Source of the DNA: Streptomyces sp. CB02009
GTDB lineage: Bacteria > Actinomycetota > Actinomycetes > Streptomycetales > Streptomycetaceae
Direction: 5' to 3'
Length of the DNA stretch: 64,000 bases
NCBI RefSeq assembly: GCF_001905825.1
Contig: NZ_LIVV01000007.1
Location: forward strand, 1 to 64,000
In this document: piece by piece, positions 9,192 through 16,189 of the stretch
Numbering within the stretch: the first letter of the stretch is position 1
Layout of the letters: each line of letters begins with the position of its first letter
Translations under genes and position numbers: made by a program
Notes under the pieces: model-generated
The model's database searches: none
The model's input: only the letters and a program-made list of their open reading frames with translations
What the model was told of the DNA's origin: nothing

Positions 9192-11136
9192 CTCCTCACA
9201 GGGGCACGCGGGGCGGGGCTTCCGAAGGGGGCACGTGGCCTGGGGCTTCCCGGGCCTCCGCGGGGGGCACACCGCTCCGGACCTCCCTCCGGTGCAGGGC
9301 CGGGGCCGCGGTACGCGCGCGGTGGTGCTCGCCGCGTGCGGCGGACTCCTGGTGACCGGGTGCGCGACCATGCCCGACAGCGGCGACGTCCAGCCGGTCA
9401 AGGGGGCCAACCAGGGCGACTCGCAGGTACGGGTCTACGCGGTGGCGCCCCGGGAGAACGCCGACCCGGACGAGATCGTCGACGGCTTCCTCGAAGCCAT
9501 GACCAGTGACGACCCCGGCTTCGCCACGGCCCGCAAGTACCTGACCAGCCAGGCGGCGCGGACCTGGAAGCCGGAGGAGAGCATCACCGTGCTCACCACC
9601 GCGCCCAACCGCGACCTCGCCGACCGGAACGCCGACCCCGACAACCAGGGCCGTTCCTACCCGCTCTCCGGCCGCAGGATCGCGACCGTGGACGACCGGC
9701 ACGCGTACCAGCCGTACAGCCCCGCCGCGTACCTCCAGTCGATCCACGTCGTGCAGCAGCCCTCGGCCAACGGCAAGGGCAAGGAGTGGCGCATCGACAG
9801 CCTGCCGCCGGGCCTGGTGCTCGGCGAGGCCGATTTCCTGCGCAACTACCGGTCTGTCAACAAGTACTACTTCGCCTCGGGGGAGGACTGGGTCGTCGCC
9901 GACCCGGTCTACATCCGGCAGCGGCAGGACCCCGTCACCCGGATGGACCCGGTGACGCAGACGGTCCGGGCGCTCCTCGAAGGACCCACGGACTGGCTGA
10001 AGCCGGCCGTCGACTCCAGCTTCCCCTCCGGTACGGAGCTGCGGAAGGGCGTCACCACGCTCACGCCCGACGACCAGTCCACGCTCAAGGTGCCGCTGAA
10101 CGGCAAGGCGGACCTGGTGGGAGGCGAGCCGTGCCGGCGGATGGCGGCGCAGCTGCTGTTCACGCTGCGCGACCTGACCTCGGTGAACGCCGAGCAGGTG
10201 GAGCTCCAGGGGTCGAGGGGCCAGGCGCTGTGCCGCCTGGGCAAGGGGCAGGCGACCGACGAGTTCGCCCCCGTGCGGAACACGGACCGGGACGAGAACC
10301 CGTACTTCGTCGACGAGCACCGCAAGCTGGTGATGCTGGTCGGCGCGGGCAAGGAGTCCAACGCGCCCGTCGAGGTGCCCGGCCCGTTCGGCAAGGGCAC
10401 GCTGCGGCTCGGATCGGTCGCCGTGGACCGGGGCGAGACCCGGGCCGCGGGGGTCGCGGAGACCGGCCGCGAGCTGTTCGTCTCCTCCATCACCACCGAG
10501 GAGGAGGGGGCCCCCGCGATCCTGCGCAGCAAGGCCGTCAAGCCCACCGACCGGCTGTCCGCGCCCAGCTGGGACGGCCTGGGCAACCTGTGGATCGCCG
10601 ACCGCGACCCCGCCGCGCCCCAGCTGTGGATGGTGCCGGACGGCACCGGCGACCCCGTCAAGGTGCGGACGCCGTGGCCGGCCGACGAGGCCAGGATCGA
10701 GTCGCTGCGGGTCTCCCCCGACGGGGTCCGGATCGCGCTCGTGGTCACCCGGGGCGGGGACACCACCCTGCAGATCGGCCGCATCCAGCGGCAGACGTCG
10801 GGCGACGAGCCGGTCGTCTCCGTGGACGACCTCCAGCCCGCCGCGCCCCGGATGGAGTCGGTCACGGCCGTCTCCTGGGCCGGTCCCAGCCGGCTCGTGG
10901 TGGTCGGCAAGGAGGCGGGCGGCGTCCAGCAGATCCGCTACCTCCAGACCGACGGCTCGACGTCGGCGTCCTCGGTGCTCCCCGGGCTGAACGGGGTGAC
11001 GTCGGTGGCCGCGCCGTACAAGGGCTCCGCGCCGCTGGTCGCGGACTCCGGCAACGACGGCATCGTGCGGCTCGCGCCGGGCACGAACTGGCAGCCCGTG
11101 GTCAAGACCGGGATCTCGCCCGTCTATCCGGGGTAG
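9181..11136 (+). CDS. lpqB: LpqB, MtrAB-associated lipoprotein
   Basis: A 651-residue exported lipoprotein with lipobox LLVTGC; the lipidated Cys is residue 61 when translation starts at the GTG at 9181. That start overlaps the end of mtrB by 11 bases, as expected in this operon. It leaves an unusually long pre-lipobox region, and an in-frame GTG at 9235 is an alternative. A GerMN-type region (GFLEAMTSDDPGFATARKYL) is followed by a C-terminal beta-propeller-like part. LpqB interacts with MtrB outside the membrane and tunes signalling in actinobacteria. A strong terminator follows, closing the operon. Confidence 0.93.
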   Translation: MGADSSQGHAGRGFRRGHVAWGFPGLRGGHTAPDLPPVQGRGRGTRAVVLAACGGLLVTGCATMPDSGDVQPVKGANQGDSQVRVYAVAPRENADPDEIVDGFLEAMTSDDPGFATARKYLTSQAARTWKPEESITVLTTAPNRDLADRNADPDNQGRSYPLSGRRIATVDDRHAYQPYSPAAYLQSIHVVQQPSANGKGKEWRIDSLPPGLVLGEADFLRNYRSVNKYYFASGEDWVVADPVYIRQRQDPVTRMDPVTQTVRALLEGPTDWLKPAVDSSFPSGTELRKGVTTLTPDDQSTLKVPLNGKADLVGGEPCRRMAAQLLFTLRDLTSVNAEQVELQGSRGQALCRLGKGQATDEFAPVRNTDRDENPYFVDEHRKLVMLVGAGKESNAPVEVPGPFGKGTLRLGSVAVDRGETRAAGVAETGRELFVSSITTEEEGAPAILRSKAVKPTDRLSAPSWDGLGNLWIADRDPAAPQLWMVPDGTGDPVKVRTPWPADEARIESLRVSPDGVRIALVVTRGGDTTLQIGRIQRQTSGDEPVVSVDDLQPAAPRMESVTAVSWAGPSRLVVVGKEAGGVQQIRYLQTDGSTSASSVLPGLNGVTSVAAPYKGSAPLVADSGNDGIVRLAPGTNWQPVVKTGISPVYPG

Positions 11137-11145
11137 CCGCCGCCC

Positions 11146-11181
11146 GGCTGCGGAGGGCCTCCGCCCAGGCCCTCCGCAGCC
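11146..11181 (+). terminator. Terminator of the mtrA-mtrB-lpqB operon
   Basis: A perfect 15-bp stem (11146-11160 with 11167-11181) with a six-base loop starts ten bases after the lpqB stop. Confidence 0.8.
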
Positions 11182-11340
11182 CACGAGGCTCCCGCGCGGC
11201 CCCCGGGGAGGCTGCGCGAAGCCTTCCGCGCGTGGCGGTCGCCGCCGTCCGCGGGCGGTTACCTGACGTACTCCGGGGGCACCCGCGAGGGGTTTTCCAC
11301 AGGGGTGGCCGAGGCGCCCCGGAAGGCGCACAGTGGAGCC

Positions 11341-12150
11341 ATGCGGGGGTGGTGGCGCGAGATCGCCGGGCTGGTGCTGCCGGTCGCCTGCGGAGGCTGC
11401 GGCAGGCAGCGCACCGAGCTGTGCCCGTCGTGCGAGGCCGCGTTGACCGGGGCGGGGAAGGGACCGCGCAGGGTGCGGCCGTCGCCCGAGCCGGCCGGGC
11501 TGCCCGTCGTCCATGCCGTCGCGCCGTACGCCGACGCCGTACGCGAACTGCTCATCGCCCACAAGGAACGCGGGGCGCTCCCGCTCGCCCGGCCCCTGGG
11601 CGGTGCCCTCGCCGCCGCCGTGGAGGCCGCTGCCGGGGGCGCCGAGGGCCTCGCGGCGCGACCGCTGCTCCTTGTACCGGTGCCCTCCTCACGGCGCTCC
11701 GTGCGGGCGCGTGGCCACGATCCGACGCGCCGGATCGCGCTGGCCGCGGCGGCCCGGCTGCGGGGCGCGGGACGGCGGGCGCGGGTCGTGCCGGTGCTGC
11801 GGCAGCGGCGGTACGTGGCGGACCAGGCGGGTCTCGGGGCGCGCGGACGGCTGGAGAACCTCTCCGGCGCGCTGGAGGTCGTGCCCGGCGGCGGGCGGCT
11901 GCTCCGGGCGGGAGAGGTGGTGCTCGTCGACGATCTGATGACCACGGGCGCCTCGCTGGCGGAGGCGGCGCGCGCTCTCGAAGACGTACACCCTTCGTTC
12001 ATTCCTGGAATACCGCACGGCTTACCGAGTGGTTCGGCGCAGCGCGGATTCGAACAGCGGGCGGCGGCTGTGATCGCATCCTCTCCCGCTTCGTTCGAAA
12101 TAAACCGGAACTCGCAAGGAACTTGGAACGTTGCAGGTGGTGAGAGGTGA
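11341..12150 (+). CDS. ComF-family phosphoribosyltransferase-like protein with an atypical C-terminus
   Basis: A 269-residue protein. The N-terminal zinc finger has CGGCGRQRTELCPSC, and the PRPP-binding loop is VVLVDDLMTTGASL near residue 200. ComF proteins are tied to DNA uptake in competent bacteria; in Streptomyces the role is unknown. The family normally ends soon after the PRPP loop with a conserved FEINRN. Here the segment between ALE and AAAVIASSP holds about 25 extra, codon-atypical residues (VHPSFIPGIPHG...), and 12 residues follow FEINRN. The ATG at 11341 is preferred to an in-frame upstream codon at 11305 because MRGWW begins the usual family N-terminus. The atypical DNA overlaps the likely hpf promoter region. 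Confidence 0.8.
   Translation: MRGWWREIAGLVLPVACGGCGRQRTELCPSCEAALTGAGKGPRRVRPSPEPAGLPVVHAVAPYADAVRELLIAHKERGALPLARPLGGALAAAVEAAAGGAEGLAARPLLLVPVPSSRRSVRARGHDPTRRIALAAAARLRGAGRRARVVPVLRQRRYVADQAGLGARGRLENLSGALEVVPGGGRLLRAGEVVLVDDLMTTGASLAEAARALEDVHPSFIPGIPHGLPSGSAQRGFEQRAAAVIASSPASFEINRNSQGTWNVAGGER
12107..12132 (+). promoter_or_regulatory. Candidate ECF-type promoter for the hpf leader
   Basis: GGAAC (12107-12111), a 17-base spacer and CGTT (12129-12132) match the spacing of extracytoplasmic-function sigma promoters of the SigE type. It lies inside the last codons of the comF-like gene, with three GGAAC words in this stretch. This is sequence resemblance only. Confidence 0.3.
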
Positions 12151-12151
12151 A

Positions 12152-12256
12152 GGCACCCGAACGGAGGTATGTCTCGGTACCGGGTGCCGACACCCGTCCG
12201 AAGGGGCTATGTTCGGTTGTGAGGAATGGCGAAAGCCATCACCTAGCCGAATACAT
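12152..12256 (+). promoter_or_regulatory. Structured 5' leader upstream of hpf
   Basis: Two elements are visible. A perfect 8-bp inverted repeat, GGCACCCG (12152-12159) with CGGGTGCC (12181-12188), may terminate comF. A 48-base compound hairpin at 12209-12256 pairs ATG/CAT, TTCGG/CCGAA, AGG/CCT and ATGGC/GCCAT around a GAAA tetraloop. About 190 further bases separate it from the hpf start. I do not recognise a known riboswitch class. Confidence 0.5.
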
Positions 12257-12445
12257 GGTTGCGCCTACAGGACAGGAGTTCAGGGCGAATTAACCTCTTG
12301 TCGATGGGGTGGGGATCTCGTCGACTGGGCAGGAGGAGGTGAAACTCGCCGAGTCCGAGCTCCGGTGACCGACCGGAGTCTGGTGCAAAGGGAGAAGCCC
12401 TGCGGCCGAGAGAGCCGACAGGGCGATCCGGGAACGGAGTTCTGC

Positions 12446-13126
12446 GTGGACATCGTCGTCAAGGGCCGCAAGACCGAGGTGCCCGAGCGGTTCCGCAAGC
12501 ACGTGGCCGAGAAGCTGAAGCTGGAGAAGATCCAGAAGCTCGACGGCAAGGTGATCAGCCTCGACGTCGAGGTGTCCAAGGAACACAACCCGCGGCAGGC
12601 CGACAGGTCGGACCGCGTGGAGATCACTCTCCACTCCCGAGGCCCGGTGATCCGGGCGGAAGCCGCGGCGGCTGACCCGTACGCGGCCCTCGACCTCGCC
12701 AGCGACAAGCTCGAGGCACGACTGCGCAAGCAGCACGACAAGCGGTACACCCGCCGTGGAAACGGCAGGCTTTCGGCGGCGGAGGTCGGGGACGTGGTGC
12801 CCGGCGCCGCCCAGCTCAACGGAGACGGCCAGCTCGTCGCCGACGAGTCCGACAAGGTGCCCACCACGATGATGGGCTCGATCGAAGTCCAGGGCGAAGG
12901 CCCGCTGGTGGTCCGCGAGAAGACCCACCGGGCCGCACCGATGACGCTCGACCAGGCTCTCTACGAGATGGAGCTGGTCGGCCACGACTTCTACCTCTTC
13001 GTCGACTCCGACACGAAGCAGCCGAGTGTCGTCTACCGCCGACACGCTTACGACTACGGCGTCATCCACGTGGAGAGCGACCCGCTCGCCGAGGGTGGCG
13101 GCGCCGGTGGTGCGCTCGGCGGCTGA
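12446..13126 (+). CDS. hpf: Long-form ribosome hibernation promoting factor
   Basis: This 226-residue protein has an N-terminal S30AE/HPF domain (residues 1-100, starting MDIVVKGRKTEVPERFRKH) that binds the 30S decoding region. A linker follows, then the C-terminal dimerisation domain (about 165-220; APMTLDQALYEMELVGHDFYLF) typical of long HPF, which joins two 70S ribosomes into inactive 100S particles. The GTG at 12446 gives the family N-terminus and is preceded by a GGAACGGAG stretch. The frame stays open upstream to 12131, but those codons fall in the structured leader. It is likely induced in stationary phase or stress through that leader. Confidence 0.95.
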   Translation: MDIVVKGRKTEVPERFRKHVAEKLKLEKIQKLDGKVISLDVEVSKEHNPRQADRSDRVEITLHSRGPVIRAEAAAADPYAALDLASDKLEARLRKQHDKRYTRRGNGRLSAAEVGDVVPGAAQLNGDGQLVADESDKVPTTMMGSIEVQGEGPLVVREKTHRAAPMTLDQALYEMELVGHDFYLFVDSDTKQPSVVYRRHAYDYGVIHVESDPLAEGGGAGGALGG

Positions 13127-13164
13127 CCGCCGTCTCGCGCCCCCACACCCCCATTGCCCCTCAC

Positions 13165-13202
13165 GGTGCCCCTGGAGCGCTCTCCGCGCCCCCAGGGGCA
13201 CC
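13165..13202 (+). terminator. Terminator after hpf
   Basis: A perfect 11-bp stem, GGTGCCCCTGG at 13165-13175 paired with 13192-13202, with a 16-base loop, lies 38 bases past the hpf stop. Confidence 0.65.
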
Positions 13203-13334
13203 CCCGTGCGTCTGCGGATCGCCCCCGTTGCCGCCGGAGCATGAAAGCATGGCGTGCACGCCAACCGGTGCTCCCCGAGTAGCGGTTGGAGGACCGGAAA
13301 CGACTTCAGGCCACGGCCTTCAGGGGGAGGAACG

Positions 13335-14087
13335 ATGGCGGACAGCTTCGGGCCGGTGCTCAGCGGGCGCGAGCACGGTGGTGCGGTCCCGGAGGGATCG
13401 GAATCGGACAGCGGCGCGTTCCGCAAGGAGCCGATCCGGGTCCTCGTCGTGGATGACCATGCCCTCTTCCGCCGCGGACTCGAGATCGTCCTCGCGCAGG
13501 AGGAGGACATCCAGGTCGTCGGGGAGGCCGGCGACGGGGCGGAGGCCGTCGACAAGGCGGCCGACCTGCTGCCCGACATCGTCCTGATGGACGTACGGAT
13601 GCCCCGGCGCGGCGGCATCGAGGCGTGCACCTCCATCAAGGAGGTGGCCCCCAGCGCGAAGATCATCATGCTGACGATCAGCGACGAGGAGGCCGACCTC
13701 TACGACGCGATCAAGGCGGGGGCGACCGGCTACCTCCTCAAGGAGATCTCCACCGACGAGGTCGCGACCGCGATCCGCGCGGTCGCCGACGGCCAGTCGC
13801 AGATCAGCCCCTCGATGGCGTCGAAGCTCCTCACCGAGTTCAAGTCGATGATCCAGCGCACCGACGAGCGCAGGCTCGTGCCGGCGCCCCGGCTGACCGA
13901 CCGTGAGCTGGAGGTCCTCAAGCTCGTCGCGACCGGGATGAACAACCGGGACATCGCCAAGGAGTTGTTCATCTCCGAGAACACCGTGAAGAACCACGTC
14001 CGGAACATCCTGGAGAAGCTGCAGCTGCACTCCCGGATGGAGGCCGTGGTCTACGCGATGCGGGAGAAGATCCTCGAGATCCGGTAG
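13335..14087 (+). CDS. LuxR/NarL-family response regulator
   Basis: A 250-residue regulator with an extended N-terminus (about 33 residues). A receiver domain follows (IRVLVVDDHALFRRG, phospho-acceptor Asp86 in VLMDVRMP), then a LuxR-type helix-turn-helix (about residues 185-245; LTDRELEVLKLVATG, NTVKNHVRNILEKL). No histidine kinase gene is adjacent, so it is an orphan in this window. The ATG at 13335 follows a strong GGGGGAGG site at 13323-13330; the open frame extends to 13254 without one. Its position next to hpf is conserved in Streptomyces as I recall it, but its targets are unknown to me. Confidence 0.9.
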   Translation: MADSFGPVLSGREHGGAVPEGSESDSGAFRKEPIRVLVVDDHALFRRGLEIVLAQEEDIQVVGEAGDGAEAVDKAADLLPDIVLMDVRMPRRGGIEACTSIKEVAPSAKIIMLTISDEEADLYDAIKAGATGYLLKEISTDEVATAIRAVADGQSQISPSMASKLLTEFKSMIQRTDERRLVPAPRLTDRELEVLKLVATGMNNRDIAKELFISENTVKNHVRNILEKLQLHSRMEAVVYAMREKILEIR

Positions 14088-14096
14088 CCGGGCGCC

Positions 14097-15287
14097 CTAA
14101 CCCAGCGCCGCCACCAGGTCCTTCGCCAGTGCCGGGGTGTCCACGCGCTCCACCCTCACCGCGTCGCAGCCGACCCATTCGGCCGCCTCGCGCAGCGCCC
14201 GCGCCACCGCGGGCACGGACTTGGGACCGTCGAGCGACACCTGGCGGGCGACGAGCGTCCCGCCTTCCCGCGCCGGGTCCACCCGGCCGACCAGACGGCC
14301 GCCCGCCAGGACCGGCATCGCGAAGTAGCCGTGGATCCGCTTCTGCTTCGGCACGTACGCCTCCAGGCGGTGCGTGAAGCCGAAGATCCGCTCCGTGCGG
14401 GGCCGCTCCCAGATCAGCGAGTCGAACGGCGACAGCAGGGTCGTACGGTGCCGGCCGCGCGGCTCCGTGGCCAGCGCCGCCGGGTCCGCCCAGGCGGGCT
14501 TCCCCCAGCCCGCCACCGTGACCGGCACCAGGCCCGCCGCCTCGACCACCGCGTCGAACTGCTCCCCCTTGAGCCGGTGGTAGTCGGCGATGTCCGCGCG
14601 CGTGCCCACGCCCAGCGCCTCGCCCGCCTGCCGGACGAGCCGCCGCACGCACTCGGTGTCGTCCAGGTCGTCGTGGAGCAGGGCCTGCGGGATCGCCCGC
14701 TCCGCCAGGTCGTACACCCGCTTCCAGCCGCGCCGCTCGACCACGACCACCTCGCCGAACATCAGCGCCCGCTCGACGGCGATCTTGGTGTCCGACCAGT
14801 CCCACCACTCGCCCTTGTTCTTGGCGCCGCCCAGCTCGGTCGCCGTCTGCGGCCCCTCGGCGCGCAGCTGGTCGACGACCTTGTCGTACGCCCCGGCGGA
14901 CAGCTCGTGGCCCCAGTGCGGGCGGCCGCGGTAGGCGCGCCTGCGGAAGGCGAAGTGCGGCCACTCCTCGATGGGCAGCACGCAGGCCGCGTGCGACCAG
15001 TACTCGAAGGCGTGGGGCCGTGCCGGAGGGGCGCCGTCGGGTCCGGTGGTCCAGTAGGCCTCCTCGACCGCCGTACGGCCGACGGCGCCCAGGCGCGCGT
15101 ACGGGATGAGCTCGTGCGAGCGGGCGAGGACGGAGATCGTGTCGAGCTGGACCTGGCCGAGCCCGCGCAGCACGCCGCGCACTCCGGCGCGGCGGTCGGG
15201 CGCACCCAGGAAGCCCTGGGCTCGCAGGGCGATCCTGCGGGCGTCGTCGGCGGACAGTTCGGCGGCGGGGCGCGGCACAGTCGTCAT
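14097..15287 (-). CDS. YcaQ/AlkX-like DNA glycosylase, winged-helix
   Basis: A 396-residue member of the winged-helix family (HTH_42) that includes E. coli YcaQ and Streptomyces AlkZ, glycosylases that unhook DNA interstrand crosslinks or alkylated bases. The catalytic QxD-type motif is visible as Gln47-Leu48-Asp49 in LGQVQLDTISVLARSH, and the family tract HAFEYWSHAACVLP is present. I start at the ATG at 15287 (MTTVPRP) rather than the longer 15311 frame. Nothing nearby suggests a biosynthetic cluster, so this is probably the housekeeping YcaQ-type (AZL-like) enzyme rather than a self-resistance AlkZ. Confidence 0.85.
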   Translation of the reverse strand: MTTVPRPAAELSADDARRIALRAQGFLGAPDRRAGVRGVLRGLGQVQLDTISVLARSHELIPYARLGAVGRTAVEEAYWTTGPDGAPPARPHAFEYWSHAACVLPIEEWPHFAFRRRAYRGRPHWGHELSAGAYDKVVDQLRAEGPQTATELGGAKNKGEWWDWSDTKIAVERALMFGEVVVVERRGWKRVYDLAERAIPQALLHDDLDDTECVRRLVRQAGEALGVGTRADIADYHRLKGEQFDAVVEAAGLVPVTVAGWGKPAWADPAALATEPRGRHRTTLLSPFDSLIWERPRTERIFGFTHRLEAYVPKQKRIHGYFAMPVLAGGRLVGRVDPAREGGTLVARQVSLDGPKSVPAVARALREAAEWVGCDAVRVERVDTPALAKDLVAALG

Positions 15288-15362
15288 GAACCGCACCCTA
15301 GGCCCCCGCACTGACAGTCCGGCGGGGGCGGTGCCGCCCGAGTCCGGCCCCGGAGCGGGGGC

Positions 15363-15950
15363 TCAGGACGGGGTCCGGAGGTCACGGGCCGGGAGGTACG
15401 GCAGGGGGCTCGGGAGGCCGAAGTCGGAGGGGAGCAGGGCGGCGACCCAGCTGTCCCGGAGCGTGCCCTTGTTGGTGAGGCCGGCGCGCTGGGCGCCCTC
15501 GACGACGAAGCCGACCCGCTCGGCCACCGCGCGCGAGCCGGTGTTCCCGACCTCGGCGCGCCAGACCAGGCGGGTGCAGCCGAGCCCGGTGAAGGCCCAG
15601 TGGGCGACGGCCCGGACGGTCTCCGTCATGTAGCCGCTGCCGCGGTGCTCGCCGGCGAGCCAGTAGCCGACCTCCCAGACGCCCATGCCGCGACTGGTCA
15701 GGGAGACGGCGGCGAGCAGCGGGCCGCCGGCCAGCGGCTCGACGGCGAAGGCGTACTCGGTGTCCTCGCGCCAGCCGTCGGGCACGAGGCGGTTCAGGAA
15801 GAGCTCGGCGTCCTGCCGCGTATAGGGGTCGGGGACGACGGTCCAGCGGCGGATGTCCGGGTCCTGACAGATGGCGTGCACCGCGTCGGCGTCCTCGGGG
15901 ACGAAGTTCCGAAGCCGCAGTCGGTCGGTGGTGAGGGTGATCGGATCCAT
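15363..15950 (-). CDS. GNAT-family N-acetyltransferase, RimJ-like
   Basis: This 195-residue protein has the GNAT fold of the RimJ/RimL subfamily. It opens with TTDRLRLRNFVPEDADAV and contains EVGYWLAGEHRGSGYMTE, where RGSGY is the acetyl-CoA pyrophosphate loop (Q/RxxGxG/A type). RLVWRAEVGNTGSRAVAERVGF follows. Such enzymes acetylate protein N-termini or small amines; the substrate cannot be told from sequence. The ATG at 15950 begins the family N-terminus (MDPITLTTDRL). It lies 75 bases upstream of the glycosylase start and is divergent from secA. Confidence 0.87.
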   Translation of the reverse strand: MDPITLTTDRLRLRNFVPEDADAVHAICQDPDIRRWTVVPDPYTRQDAELFLNRLVPDGWREDTEYAFAVEPLAGGPLLAAVSLTSRGMGVWEVGYWLAGEHRGSGYMTETVRAVAHWAFTGLGCTRLVWRAEVGNTGSRAVAERVGFVVEGAQRAGLTNKGTLRDSWVAALLPSDFGLPSPLPYLPARDLRTPS

Positions 15951-16092
15951 GCCGGGATTGTGGTGAGCCGCCGGACCGGAAGCGAACACTTTTCGGGTGG
16001 GGCGGCACCTTCCGCCCACCTCGTGCGTTCTCTTTCCGGGCGGGCGTACGGCTCCGGCACTGTGGGCCTCCCTTCGCGAGGGCGGTCTCGCT

Positions 16093-16098
16093 TACGAT
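16093..16098 (+). promoter_or_regulatory. -10 element upstream of secA
   Basis: TACGAT at 16093-16098 is a good Streptomyces -10 hexamer, with a poor -35 match. The leader to the GTG at 16190 would be about 85 bases and contains the AAGGAGACC ribosome-binding site. Confidence 0.35.
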
Positions 16099-16189
16099 GG
16101 CCGTTGCGGTGGGGACCACCTGCCGTGCCCGCGCTCGCGTCCATGACAAGACCCAGTGCCAGGCCCGACCGGCAAGGAGACCAGCCTCA

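Noticed and set aside
12035..12075. A tRNA T-arm-like GTTCGAATC on the minus strand within the comF tail
   Set aside because: The flanking bases do not form a T-stem or acceptor stem; there is no tRNA and no attachment-site pair.
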